This document shows positions 1 to 8,349 of a stretch of 48,018 bases of DNA, in pieces; positions within the stretch are counted from its first letter, which is position 1; each line of letters begins with the position of its first letter. This DNA comes from Bacteroidota bacterium (GTDB lineage Bacteria; Bacteroidota; Ignavibacteria; Kapaibacteriales; UBA961), in the NCBI GenBank assembly GCA_020852855.1, contig JADZAA010000015.1, forward strand, positions 1-48,018, in the 5' to 3' direction. Made by a program: the position numbers and the translations under genes. The notes beneath the pieces were generated by a model. That model worked only from the letters and a program-made list of their open reading frames with translations, was not told where the DNA came from and did no database searches.

Positions 1-89
1 AACCCTGTTGCAGAGCGCCACTTACGGTCTGTCGTCAAGTCTGATACGCCGATTTTCATTGTATTGATTATATTGTGATTGACATTTAA

Positions 90-401
90 TTCTCTGCTAA
101 AATAAATAATTTTAAGACGCTACAACTACTCTATTATCGTAACAGAGCACTTAACGGCTGGATAAGCGGCATAAAAACAGAGCCGATATATTTGCCTGCT
201 TATTCTCCGAACTTAAATATAATCGAGCGTTTATGGAAATTTATGCGCAAGAAAATAATAAATACTATGTTTTATCGTAACAAGGAATAGTTCCGCAAAG
301 CGATGTTCTCCTTTTTCGAGAACATATCGCGTTGTAAAGACGAGTCAGCCGCCCTGCGGACTCTGATTTTCCATATTCGGAAATTGCAAAATAATTCGTA
401 A
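90..401 (+). pseudogene. IS630-family transposase remnant (C-terminal part)
   Basis: Reading the frame that begins at position 90 gives the C-terminal part of an IS630/Tc1-type DDE transposase. The hallmark is LPAYSPNLNIIERLWK at about 192-239, which carries the last acidic residue of the DDE triad. Upstream sequence gives YYRNRALNGW. The frame is interrupted by an in-frame TAG at 288-290 and then continues as FRKAMFSFFENIS to a TAA at 399-401, as in the intact family C-terminus. The N-terminal catalytic half is missing: stop codons lie upstream (TAA at 87-89) and I see no family sequence before about 90. No terminal inverted repeat was recognised. This is a dead insertion sequence fragment. 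Confidence 0.82.
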
Positions 402-532
402 CGGGTATAAATACTTCCGAGCCTGATATTTCCCGCAAAAGACTTCTTGTATTAATCCTCTCGAAGCAAACGCGATTTTTTCGTAATTTGCACTCTGCTA
501 ATTATTCTTTTATACGTAACGCTCCTCTACCG

Positions 533-1828
533 ATGTTCAGATTTATTCTTATTGCGTCGGCCGTACTGTATTTTTGTGCCGCCTACGCCCACGATGAAAT
601 TCCGGGTGCACCTCAGAAAAAGCCTGTTGCACTTATCAATGCACGTATTTATACAATTTCACATGGAATAATCGAGAATGGTTCCATTGTGTTTGATGCC
701 GGTAAAATTACGGTGGTAGGACGTTCCGTTACGATTCCGGCCGGTGCTGAAGTGATTGATTGCAAAGGTAAATACGTGTATCCTGGTTTTATTGCTCCAA
801 TAACATCACTCGGACTTACGGAGTTGGAAGCAGTAAGAGCCACTCGCGATATTTCGGAAGTAGGACTGTTCAATCCAAATGCAAAATCGGCTGTAGCATA
901 CAATCCGGATAGCGAGTTGATACCAACCGTTAGAAGCAATGGAACTCTGATTGCCAATATTGTTCCCGCTGACGGTGTTATATCCGGTACGGGCGGCTTG
1001 ATGGCACTCGACGGCTGGACGCGGGAGGATATGGCGGTCAAAATGAAGTCGTGCCTTTTAGTTAATTTCCCATGGCAAAGTGTTTATACGGTGCCCTATT
1101 CGCAAAAATCCGCAGATGAACAGAGAAAAGATAATGAAAAAGCCGTTCGTGTTCTTTATGATTATTTTACGCAGGCAAAAGCATATTCAGAAGCCGTTCG
1201 CGCCGGATTGGTCGTTAATGCAAAAGATATACGTTTTGAGGCAATGCGCTCTGTTTTCGAGGAGAAATTTCCGGTGCTGATAGCCGCAGGCGAATTTCGC
1301 CAAATCATTGGAGCATTAGAGTTTGCGCGTTCATTCGGGTTAAATGCGTCGATTGTGGGTGCGCACGATGCTTGGCGATGCTTTGACGAAATTAAAGCCG
1401 CCGGTGTTTCTGTTATCGTAGGCCGAACTCATAGTGTGCCGTTTCGCGACGAAGACGGATACGACGCAATATACACTTTACCGGCCGCACTTTCGGCAAA
1501 TGGGATTCGTTTCGCTTTTTCCGACGACGGCTCATGGCAACAGCGCAATTTGCCGTTCGAGGCCGGATCGGCAATCGCTTTCGGCTTGTCCGAAGAAAAT
1601 GCGGTTCGTGCTCTAACGCTTGCACCGGCAGAAATATTCGGCGTAGCCGACCGCTTAGGCTCATTGGAAGCGGGCAAAGACGCAACGTTGTTTGTTTCGT
1701 CCGGTAATGCACTGGATGGCCGAAGTAATAAAGTGGAACTTGCTTATATTCAAGGGCGTATAGTTTCTTTGAATAGCAAGCAGACCGAACTTGCCGAAAA
1801 ATATCGCACTCGTTTTCAACAACGATAA
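533..1828 (+). CDS. Secreted amidohydrolase-like protein (imidazolonepropionase-related), metal motif degenerate
   Basis: This is a protein of about 431 aa starting at ATG 533. A TTG at 488 would add 15 residues, but the ATG places a clean signal peptide (MFRFILIASAVLYFCAAYA) at the N-terminus, so export to the periplasm is likely. The body follows the amidohydrolase/imidazolonepropionase fold: an N-terminal beta-sandwich strand (VALINARIYTIS), GKYVYPGF before the barrel, a central GAHDAW histidine, FSDDGSW late in the barrel, and a typical C-terminal PAEIFGVADRLGSLEAGKDA stretch. The first metal-binding motif, normally PGFIDAHTH, is PGFIAPITS here, so both histidines are absent. The protein may be non-catalytic or use an altered site. 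It sits 5 bp before an OmpA-family gene and is probably co-transcribed with it. The fold is clear; the substrate is unknown. Confidence 0.78.
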   Translation: MFRFILIASAVLYFCAAYAHDEIPGAPQKKPVALINARIYTISHGIIENGSIVFDAGKITVVGRSVTIPAGAEVIDCKGKYVYPGFIAPITSLGLTELEAVRATRDISEVGLFNPNAKSAVAYNPDSELIPTVRSNGTLIANIVPADGVISGTGGLMALDGWTREDMAVKMKSCLLVNFPWQSVYTVPYSQKSADEQRKDNEKAVRVLYDYFTQAKAYSEAVRAGLVVNAKDIRFEAMRSVFEEKFPVLIAAGEFRQIIGALEFARSFGLNASIVGAHDAWRCFDEIKAAGVSVIVGRTHSVPFRDEDGYDAIYTLPAALSANGIRFAFSDDGSWQQRNLPFEAGSAIAFGLSEENAVRALTLAPAEIFGVADRLGSLEAGKDATLFVSSGNALDGRSNKVELAYIQGRIVSLNSKQTELAEKYRTRFQQR

Positions 1829-1833
1829 ATATT

Positions 1834-3861
1834 ATGAGATTACTTTTGTTTGTTGCAGTTGCGTTATGCATATTCTGTACGAATATCTTCGCCCAAAACT
1901 TCGCTTCGGAGCGTGCTTCGTTTGGTATGACGGGCGGATATAACTTGAATAAACACAATGCAGATTTCAAAGAGTTCGCCGGCTTTCCCAATTGTTGCAA
2001 TAAATTTACAGATGGTGCCGGCAACGGGGTTAGCGGCGGCCTTTTCTATCGTTTGCCGATTGTGCCGGCTCTGTCCGCATCGTTGCGCACAGGATTGTAT
2101 GGATTAGGCGGAACTCTTGAACGCAACGAACAAAGTACAGTCAGCGGTGCATTGCCCGCCACTATTCGCCATACTCTCGAAGCATCGCTGACAATGTGGG
2201 GAATCGAGCCGCTTGCCGTCTATAATATTGGCGGGCCGCTGAATATCCTGGGCGGTTTTAGAGTAACAGTACCGCTTTCGGCTACATTTTCCCAACACGA
2301 AACACTTGTGCAGCCATTATCCGGGACATTTGAGAACGGAAAGCGAATGCGTAATGAAGCGAACGGTGATATACCGGGTTCCGGGCAATTCGGTATTTCG
2401 TTTGTTGCCGGTATTGCTGCGGATTTTCCTTTATCGCGTATGAATGACGATAAAACAGGTGCGTTCATCGGCGGATTTTATGCTTCACCGGAGGTCTTAT
2501 ATGCATTAGCCATAAATAAATCGGCTGTGGTTTCAGGAATAGATTGGAACATAAGTTCTTTGCGAATAGGCGTTTCTATCGGATATATTCCAGGTGGTGC
2601 GCAAATTCCCGAATTGCCCCAAGAAGAAAAACCAAAGGTAATACAACAAATCGAACAAATTGCGACTGTGCCTGCGTTGCCATTGCCGCCTACGGCTCAA
2701 ATATCGGCAAAAGGTGTGGAAGCAGATGGTAGCGAAACACCTGCCGTGATGATTCGTGTCGAAGAGTTTCGCTCTGCAAACGTAAAACCTTTGTTGAATT
2801 ATATTTTTTTTGACGAAAATTCGGCCGAACTTGCTTCGCGCTATAACCGACTTGTTCCGGCTGTGGCGGATAATTTTTCGATTGACAAGCTGTTCGGTGC
2901 GGGAACTATCGAAACATATTATGACGTGCTTAATATAGTGGGCAAACGACTTCGCGAAAACCCGTCTGCCCGAATTACTCTGACGGGTTGCAATGCCGAT
3001 GCGGGCAATGAAAAAGGAAACGTTTATCTATCCGGTAAGCGTGCAGAAGCAGTAAAAAATTACCTTGTATCCGCGTGGAAAATAGATGCTGGACGTATTG
3101 ATGTTCAGGTGCGCAATCTACCCGAAAAACCATCGAATATAGCCGAGCAGGACGGTGTGGCCGAAAATCGCAGAGTGGAAATTGTTTCGGATACGCGGTC
3201 TATACTCGAACCCGTTGTTACGAATGAAATTTACCGTGAAATAACACCGCCTAAACTCAGATTTCTGCCGCAGGCAAGCGGTGAGCGTCCGATTGCAACA
3301 TGGCAAATTATCGCCCAAAACGACATAGGTAAATCGTCGCAATTTGCCGGTAACGGTGCGCCGCCGCCGTCGTTAGAATGGGATTTGCAGTATTCGCCCG
3401 ATGCAGTTGCAGGAGCAAAATTTCTTGAATACAAGCTTAATGCGGTTGATAGCATGGGATTTACCACTTCGGCGGCAGGTAAGATACAAGTAGAGCAAAT
3501 CACCGTGCAGAGTAAAAAAGCAAATCGTATAAAAGATAAAGTGATTGACCGTTACAGTTTGATTCTATTCGACTTCGATAAATCGGACATTGTAGGAATG
3601 AATGCCTATATCATGGATTTTATTCGTAAGCAGGCGGGATACGATGCAACCTTTACCGTAGTCGGCTATACAGATAGAATCGGCGATGCTGACCGTAATC
3701 GCAGGCTTTCTGCCGATAGAGCCAAAAATGCCGCAAAGCAACTCGGAGTTACCGAATACTCGGGAAAAGGCGAGGATGTTCTGATTTATGATAATTCATT
3801 GCCGGAAGGCAGATTTTATTCGCGTACCGTAGAAATAGCCGTGGAACGCCCGGTCGAATAA
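1834..3861 (+). CDS. Outer-membrane protein with N-terminal beta-barrel and two OmpA peptidoglycan-binding domains
   Basis: The 675-aa product has a signal peptide ending near NIFAQ. Residues of about 25-260 look like an outer-membrane porin-type barrel, with alternating aromatic/glycine strands such as GVSGGLFYRL and LRIGVSIGYIPGG. A proline-rich linker follows at about 260-300. There are two OmpA-like domains. The first (about 315-450) begins NYIFFDENSAEL and contains LSGKRAEAVKNYL and ENRRVEI. The second (about 560-672) begins LILFDFDKSDI and contains VVGYTDRIGDADRN and LSADRAKNAAKQLG. OmpA domains bind peptidoglycan, so the protein probably anchors the outer membrane to the wall. Tandem OmpA domains separated by about 100 aa are unusual outside this lineage. 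It starts 5 bp after the upstream amidohydrolase-like gene, consistent with an operon. Confidence 0.85.
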   Translation: MRLLLFVAVALCIFCTNIFAQNFASERASFGMTGGYNLNKHNADFKEFAGFPNCCNKFTDGAGNGVSGGLFYRLPIVPALSASLRTGLYGLGGTLERNEQSTVSGALPATIRHTLEASLTMWGIEPLAVYNIGGPLNILGGFRVTVPLSATFSQHETLVQPLSGTFENGKRMRNEANGDIPGSGQFGISFVAGIAADFPLSRMNDDKTGAFIGGFYASPEVLYALAINKSAVVSGIDWNISSLRIGVSIGYIPGGAQIPELPQEEKPKVIQQIEQIATVPALPLPPTAQISAKGVEADGSETPAVMIRVEEFRSANVKPLLNYIFFDENSAELASRYNRLVPAVADNFSIDKLFGAGTIETYYDVLNIVGKRLRENPSARITLTGCNADAGNEKGNVYLSGKRAEAVKNYLVSAWKIDAGRIDVQVRNLPEKPSNIAEQDGVAENRRVEIVSDTRSILEPVVTNEIYREITPPKLRFLPQASGERPIATWQIIAQNDIGKSSQFAGNGAPPPSLEWDLQYSPDAVAGAKFLEYKLNAVDSMGFTTSAAGKIQVEQITVQSKKANRIKDKVIDRYSLILFDFDKSDIVGMNAYIMDFIRKQAGYDATFTVVGYTDRIGDADRNRRLSADRAKNAAKQLGVTEYSGKGEDVLIYDNSLPEGRFYSRTVEIAVERPVE

Positions 3862-3983
3862 ATCGTAATTTACCGATAATAACGTTGTCAGGCAAATATG
3901 CAATCGAATATACCGATACTTTGCAGATATGCAAATTCTGTTTGCAATAAGATAATCCGGCATTTGTAAAATGCATAACCAGG

Positions 3984-4358
3984 CTATTTAACGATTTGCG
4001 AGCAGTGAAATACGGGCGGCTCGCCGCCGTGTGGATGTCCGTATAATTCAAGTTTCATTCCGTTTGCAATCCCTTCCACAGGATATTTCCCGTCGTAATT
4101 GACCACAAAGACCGTTTGTTCGCCGTCTTGAGCGTAGAATTGCTGAGGAATTTTACCGTTCGGTGCAGGGTGTTTTGCGTCTATGATGGCAGTTGCCTCT
4201 ATTCGCATTTTTTGTGTTTGCTCGGTTTCGGATTTGGCGCCGTGCTCTTGCAATGCCTCGCTATAGGTCAGCGTAGGAATTTGCGCGTGTTGTGTAGCAA
4301 GATATATGGCGACAGGCAATCCAACGGCAAGGCAAATCAAAATAATTTTTCGAAGCAT
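3984..4358 (-). CDS. Membrane-anchored CcmE-like OB-fold protein
   Basis: The product is about 124 aa from ATG 4358. It starts with one hydrophobic helix (MLRKIILICLAVGLPVAIYL), which is a signal anchor. The soluble part reads RIEATAI near residue 55, then YAQDGEQTVFVVNYDGKYPVEGIANGMKLELYG split over two beta stretches. This matches the strand order of CcmE, the periplasmic haem chaperone of cytochrome c maturation, whose core is an OB fold. The conserved haem-binding HxxxY of classical CcmE is not evident. HPHGGEPPVFHC near the C-terminus is rich in His and Cys instead. It lies downstream of two heavy-metal-associated proteins on the same strand, so a role in metal or haem handling fits. The fold assignment is an inference from the sequence pattern. 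Confidence 0.5.
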   Translation of the reverse strand: MLRKIILICLAVGLPVAIYLATQHAQIPTLTYSEALQEHGAKSETEQTQKMRIEATAIIDAKHPAPNGKIPQQFYAQDGEQTVFVVNYDGKYPVEGIANGMKLELYGHPHGGEPPVFHCSQIVK

Positions 4359-4399
4359 ATAGGCAGTTAGGCAGATGAATTTCGATAGATACAAATAAA

Positions 4400-4450
4400 T
4401 TTTCGAGGCGCAATTATGCAGTTTTAATGCTGATATTTACGCCTCGAAAA
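4400..4450. repeat. 11-bp inverted repeat between metallochaperone and CcmE-like genes
   Basis: TTTTCGAGGCG at 4400-4410 is the exact reverse complement of CGCCTCGAAAA at 4440-4450, with a 29-nt loop. It occupies the gap between two minus-strand genes. Neither strand has a clear U-tract directly after the stem, so it may be an mRNA-stabilising or attenuating hairpin rather than a classic intrinsic terminator. Confidence 0.55.
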
Positions 4451-4461
4451 CGAGCTGTTTT

Positions 4462-4815
4462 TTATTCGTGTCCGTGGCCGCCGTCGCGATATTTGCAGCA
4501 TTTCGGCAACTTGGAATATACTTCGTCGCTTGCACGCAATGAGTCGCTGTCGTAACCGGCACCGGCTACAGTTTCGAGAATCTTCTTCTCCGTTATCTGC
4601 TCAGGGTCAAAAGTTACCGTAAGTTGCTTGGTGTCTTTGTCCCAAGATGCGGTTTCTATTCCGTCAAGAGATTTCAGCGGTTTTTCAATGTTTTTTTTGC
4701 ACATTTTACAATTGCCCGAAACGTGCATGGTTTTGGTGATATTTGCGCCGGCTATAGCCAATATACTTGCCGCGAAAAATGTCGCGCCGAGCGTAATGAT
4801 ACTGCGTGATGACAT
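4462..4815 (-). CDS. Exported heavy-metal-associated (HMA) domain protein
   Basis: The product is about 117 aa from ATG 4815. This start is preceded by a strong ribosome-binding site (AAAAGGAGCAAATC before ATG), which favours it over the upstream in-frame start at 4860. A signal peptide or anchor comes first (IITLGATFFAASILAIAGA). It is followed by a ferredoxin-like HMA domain with the metal-binding CxxC in HVSGNCKMCKKNIEK, then LDGIETASWDKDTKQLTVTFD, typical of MerP/CopZ folds. The C-terminus adds KCCKYRDGGHGHE, a second Cys/His cluster that could also bind metal. Such proteins are periplasmic copper or mercury chaperones or buffers. The cytoplasmic HMA gene lies just upstream (stop 4844), so the pair probably forms one unit. 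Confidence 0.82.
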   Translation of the reverse strand: MSSRSIITLGATFFAASILAIAGANITKTMHVSGNCKMCKKNIEKPLKSLDGIETASWDKDTKQLTVTFDPEQITEKKILETVAGAGYDSDSLRASDEVYSKLPKCCKYRDGGHGHE

Positions 4816-4843
4816 GATTTGCTCCTTTTTATTATTAGTTGGA

Positions 4844-5059
4844 TTAGTTGGACGATTCATATTCGCTAATTGAGTACATTCCTACCTTTCCGATTGCTTC
4901 TTGAAGTTGCTTCAAAGGTATTTCATCGGCTGTTTCGATGCTTGCTTTATCAAGAGTTACTGTGGCCGACAAAACACCGCCAAGCCCGGATAAAGCCTTC
5001 TCGACACGCGCCGTGCAACTGCCGCAATGCAGTCCTTCGAGTGAATATGTTTTTGTCAT
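4844..5059 (-). CDS. CopZ-like cytoplasmic copper chaperone (HMA domain)
   Basis: This is a small protein of about 71 aa. It starts at ATG 5059; a GTG two codons upstream is also possible. It consists of a single HMA domain with metal motif LEGLHCGSCTARVEKAL, then VTLDKASIE and a C-terminal IGKVGMYSI, the usual beta-alpha-beta-beta-alpha-beta pattern. There is no signal peptide, so it should act in the cytosol, carrying Cu(I) or another soft metal to a P-type ATPase or repressor. No ATPase is present in the window. The neighbouring downstream gene encodes an exported HMA protein, which suggests paired cytosolic and periplasmic metal handling. Confidence 0.85.
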   Translation of the reverse strand: MTKTYSLEGLHCGSCTARVEKALSGLGGVLSATVTLDKASIETADEIPLKQLQEAIGKVGMYSISEYESSN

Positions 5060-5285
5060 AATCACGGTAAAGTGTTGTATATTAACAATATATCAAAAGC
5101 AAAACTATGACTTTCCAAACTTTTCGGAGTATAGTTTTTCGTGAATTATGTGTAGAATTTCTATTCAAACCCAAAAGCCGTATTGCGACTTGCTGTATCT
5201 CTCTGTGATTCCGAAGCAAATTTATTTGTATGCGCACAATTCAGGCTGTTTAAGATACGCCGTACAAGTGGAAATACAGCGTATA

Positions 5286-5318
5286 AAAACGCCTGTCATC
5301 TATTGTGAACGGCGTTTT
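5286..5318 (-). terminator. Probable terminator of the 5347-9678 minus-strand unit
   Basis: AAAACGCC (5286-5293) and GGCGTTTT (5311-5318) form an 8-bp stem with a 17-nt loop. On the minus strand it lies just after the stop codon at 5347 and ends in a run of U. The rest of the 5066-5346 gap shows no gene. Confidence 0.5.
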
Positions 5319-5346
5319 ATGTAAGGTTCTTCCAATATGTTCAGCG

Positions 5347-6861
5347 TCAGTTTACCTGTATACCGAATTTTTGATATAATCGTACAATATGGTCGTTATC
5401 TCCGTCGAGAGCCTTTTTAAGTTCGAGACCGCCTTGTTCCACGCCTAATGTCCGTGCGGTTTGTGCAAGGCGAAAATGCTCTGCCGGCACGTCGTTTCCT
5501 ACAAATGCTTGCAATGCAGCTGTTTTGTGGGCGCGCCGTTGCGAGTGTAAGCGTATGGCAAGTTGTACTTCACTTGGCGGGAAAATTCCTGCAAGCGATT
5601 CAATCTCGTTATGAGGTTCGGCTTCTTTGGGCTGTACCGGCGTTTTTTTTAAAGGTTTTCCGGCCGCAGATTTTATTGATTGTTCTGTCGGCTTGGTATG
5701 CAATTCTTTGGGCTGTTCGGGTTCTGCCGGCACATTATCTATCGTAACGTCGACCGCTGCCGGCGAATAGGCACGCATTGCCGATTGTGCAAGTGCCGCA
5801 CTCTGGAGCTCTTGTGCAAAATCCTGCGTCGGTGTCGGCGTTTGCGGGCGATTTTTGCGACGTTTCAGCCGTGCGCTTCGCCAGCGGAAATAAGTAAATC
5901 CGATGTAAAATCCGCCGGTACAGAAAAACGCCATAATAGCGAGCGAACCGGTTTTTGCCCATGACGGAATTATTGAAGATTCGGCAGAGCGTTCCGCATT
6001 ATTTTCCGGCTGTTTTTTATCGTCGAACAGATTGGCAAAACGCTTGTCGAGTTCGCTTACGGTATCTGTATTTTGCTTCGTGGAAACGTTTGATTCTTCG
6101 TCGAAAGACGCTGCTATGGGTATAGGTTCGCCGTCAAGCATATCGGTTGTTGGCGGCGGAAAATCGCCAACCCTGTCGAATATCAGCCGTTGTCCGGTTT
6201 GTCTTTCAAAGCGTTCTGCAAAAATTTCCGCACCGCGCACGTCGCCTTTTGCTTGTGTAATATAAGCCGAAACAGCTGTTAATTCGGCAGAGCGAATACC
6301 GGATGCGCGAGCTTTTTCGAGCCATTCGGCAGCTTCGGCAATATTTCCAACTACGGCAGCCATAATGCATAAACGCAATGCAGCGGCGGCTACTTTACCG
6401 GAAAAGGCACGCTTGTAAAGTTCGGCGGCCGTACTGTCGGACGCACTTTCTTCGGCTAAAAGTCCGCTTCGATAATTGTCTTCGGCGGGCGAAAGATCGT
6501 TCCAGCGGAAAGTTTCTATCGCTATAGAACGCGAAAACGGTTGCCGTGCAATTGTATAGCCGCGTTTATCGTCGAATCGGATAAGCAGCTTTGTAGTTTT
6601 TCCGGAAATCTGCCAATATACTTCCGTAATTCCCGATTTACCAAGCAAATGCCGAATACTGTCCGGCGGAGTCTCGAGTGATAAAAACGAGAGCGTAAGC
6701 GAGAGTTTATCGTCTGCAAGAGCAGATTTGAATGAAGGTAAGTCCTTGTAAAAATAGATGGTTACACATGAGTTGTGAATATGTGCGGCCGTAACTTCTT
6801 CGGCCGATACCCGATATGCCGCAGCAATCAGAATAAGAGCGAACATCCATGTTCGTTTCAT
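5347..6861 (-). CDS. Unrecognised exported single-pass membrane protein with helical-repeat region
   Basis: This 504-aa protein belongs to no family I can name. It begins with a signal peptide (MKRTWMFALILIAAAYRVSA) and has an SD-like AGGGA ahead of the ATG. Residues of about 25-115 are a beta-rich periplasmic domain faintly like AMIN domains. Residues of about 125-235 are alanine-rich helices resembling Sel1/TPR repeats (AAELYKRAFSGKVAAAAL, AAEWLEKARASG). One transmembrane helix follows near 300-320 (SLAIMAFFCTGGFYIGFTYF), then a basic stop-transfer RWRSARLKRRKN and a long charged cytoplasmic tail with a helical C-terminal module (IFPPSEVQLAIRLHSQRR). The topology, periplasmic repeats plus cytoplasmic tail, resembles FimV-like scaffold proteins but this is not homology. 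It follows a histidine kinase gene by 81 bp and is probably co-transcribed with it. Confidence 0.7.
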   Translation of the reverse strand: MKRTWMFALILIAAAYRVSAEEVTAAHIHNSCVTIYFYKDLPSFKSALADDKLSLTLSFLSLETPPDSIRHLLGKSGITEVYWQISGKTTKLLIRFDDKRGYTIARQPFSRSIAIETFRWNDLSPAEDNYRSGLLAEESASDSTAAELYKRAFSGKVAAAALRLCIMAAVVGNIAEAAEWLEKARASGIRSAELTAVSAYITQAKGDVRGAEIFAERFERQTGQRLIFDRVGDFPPPTTDMLDGEPIPIAASFDEESNVSTKQNTDTVSELDKRFANLFDDKKQPENNAERSAESSIIPSWAKTGSLAIMAFFCTGGFYIGFTYFRWRSARLKRRKNRPQTPTPTQDFAQELQSAALAQSAMRAYSPAAVDVTIDNVPAEPEQPKELHTKPTEQSIKSAAGKPLKKTPVQPKEAEPHNEIESLAGIFPPSEVQLAIRLHSQRRAHKTAALQAFVGNDVPAEHFRLAQTARTLGVEQGGLELKKALDGDNDHIVRLYQKFGIQVN

Positions 6862-6942
6862 GCTTTCCCTCGCTGAAATGTGAAATGCTTGCGGAAAAAT
6901 TCAAACCGCTTTATGTTTTCGAGATAAAGTTTTACGCTTAAG

Positions 6943-8316
6943 TTATTGTGTTTTATATAGCGGCAACTCAATTTTAAACGTAGTTCCTTTGCCGTATTCA
7001 GAAGCAACTTCTATAGAACCGCGATGCTGTTCGATTATGGTTTTCGTTATCGCAAGTCCGAGTCCCGTACCTTTGCCGCGCCGCTTTGTAGTAAAAAACG
7101 GGTCAAATATATGGGGCAGATTTTCGTTGCTTATGCCTGTACCCGTATCGGCTATCGTCAGCAATGCTCGCGAACCGGACATCGAATACGCTCCTATGGT
7201 TATAGTGCCGCCGTCGGGCATTGCATCACGGGCATTCAGCACTAAATTGAGCAAAACCTGTTCCAAATGTGCTTTTGAACCACCGATAATCGGCGTGGGG
7301 TCGTCAATTTCGCAAATAACATTAATACCGTCGCGATTAAGTTGCGAACTGACAAAAAGCAATACTTCGTCTATAATTTGCCGTGTATCTACTTCTTCTG
7401 TTCCTGTTTCTATTGGCGAGCTGCGAGCAAAATCAAGCAATCGCCGTGTAATTTCTCCTATGCGCTTTACTTGTGTTTTAATAATTTCCAAACGGCGTTC
7501 GGGATTGCCGACACCCGATTCGAGTAATTGCAGGTGTGCCAGCAGAATTTGCAAAGGGCTGTTTATTTCGTGCGCCACACTGCCGGCGAGCTCCCCGATA
7601 GAGGCAAGTTTCGATGATTGCAACATTTGGCGGTTTAAATCTGCAAGTCTTTGATTCATTTGACTGATTTCTGCCGCGCTGCGTATGTTGTCCCATGCCA
7701 CAAGAGCTGCTTCGGCGTATTGCGTTACTTCATTTATACGTATTTCCGGCAATTCTGCGGCCGCGTCGAATATTGCCACGAGAACTCCGGCAGCCGCCCC
7801 CCGAAGGAATATGGGAGCAAGTAATACTGCGGAGTTTCCGCCTGCGTCGCTCATATCCGGCAAAACTTTTGCCGTGCCTTCGCCAAACATCCAATCTATA
7901 ACGCCTTGCTCGTCGAAATGGCTTACCGCTCGCTGTACTTCGGGGGCGACATCTGCCGCCGCGGCAATAAGCGAATGTCTCGGTGCCCGATGATACAGCA
8001 TGGATTTATTTGGCGGTAATTTATCGGCAAGGCAATTATGAAGTATTGTCATAACGTTTTCTGCACTGACGGCATGTTGAAATAAGCCGGCAGTCAGCTC
8101 GTTTGCTCTGTATTTTTCCGCCGAAACATCATCGGGCCGATGTTGCTCGCGCAGGTGCTCCACCTCGCGCTGAAGCAACTGCAATGCTTTCTCGAGAGTC
8201 CGTATGTATTCGTCTTGCGTCTGGGCAAAATGCCCGACGTTCGGAAAAAAATCGTCAAGGTCGCCGTCCGATTGTTCGGTTGCTTGTTTCTGTATTTCAG
8301 GAGATTCTTTGCTCAT
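6943..8316 (-). CDS. Soluble sensor histidine kinase (NtrB/FlgS-like architecture)
   Basis: The 457-aa protein has no transmembrane segment. An N-terminal coiled coil (about 35-60) is followed by a GAF-like sensory region (about 75-215) and a second coiled coil. The HisKA dimerisation helix carries the phospho-acceptor in ELAGSVAHEINSPLQ (H near residue 248). The ATPase domain shows the N box LEQVLLNLVLNARDAM, the G1 box ADTGTGIS, the F box FDPFFTTK and the G2 box GKGTGLGLAITK. This is a full, apparently active cytoplasmic kinase. Kinases of this layout often pair with NtrC-type, sigma-54-dependent response regulators, including the FlgS-FlgR pair controlling flagella. No response regulator gene is in the window, so the partner is unknown. 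Confidence 0.92.
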   Translation of the reverse strand: MSKESPEIQKQATEQSDGDLDDFFPNVGHFAQTQDEYIRTLEKALQLLQREVEHLREQHRPDDVSAEKYRANELTAGLFQHAVSAENVMTILHNCLADKLPPNKSMLYHRAPRHSLIAAAADVAPEVQRAVSHFDEQGVIDWMFGEGTAKVLPDMSDAGGNSAVLLAPIFLRGAAAGVLVAIFDAAAELPEIRINEVTQYAEAALVAWDNIRSAAEISQMNQRLADLNRQMLQSSKLASIGELAGSVAHEINSPLQILLAHLQLLESGVGNPERRLEIIKTQVKRIGEITRRLLDFARSSPIETGTEEVDTRQIIDEVLLFVSSQLNRDGINVICEIDDPTPIIGGSKAHLEQVLLNLVLNARDAMPDGGTITIGAYSMSGSRALLTIADTGTGISNENLPHIFDPFFTTKRRGKGTGLGLAITKTIIEQHRGSIEVASEYGKGTTFKIELPLYKTQ

Positions 8317-8349
8317 ATCGTCCGTACTTTAAAGAATTGTGCCAAAAAT

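Noticed and set aside
1413-2024. Minus-strand 203-aa open frame antisense to the amidohydrolase and OmpA genes
   Set aside because: It lies opposite two well-supported genes, has no family features, and its composition is that of a shadow frame.
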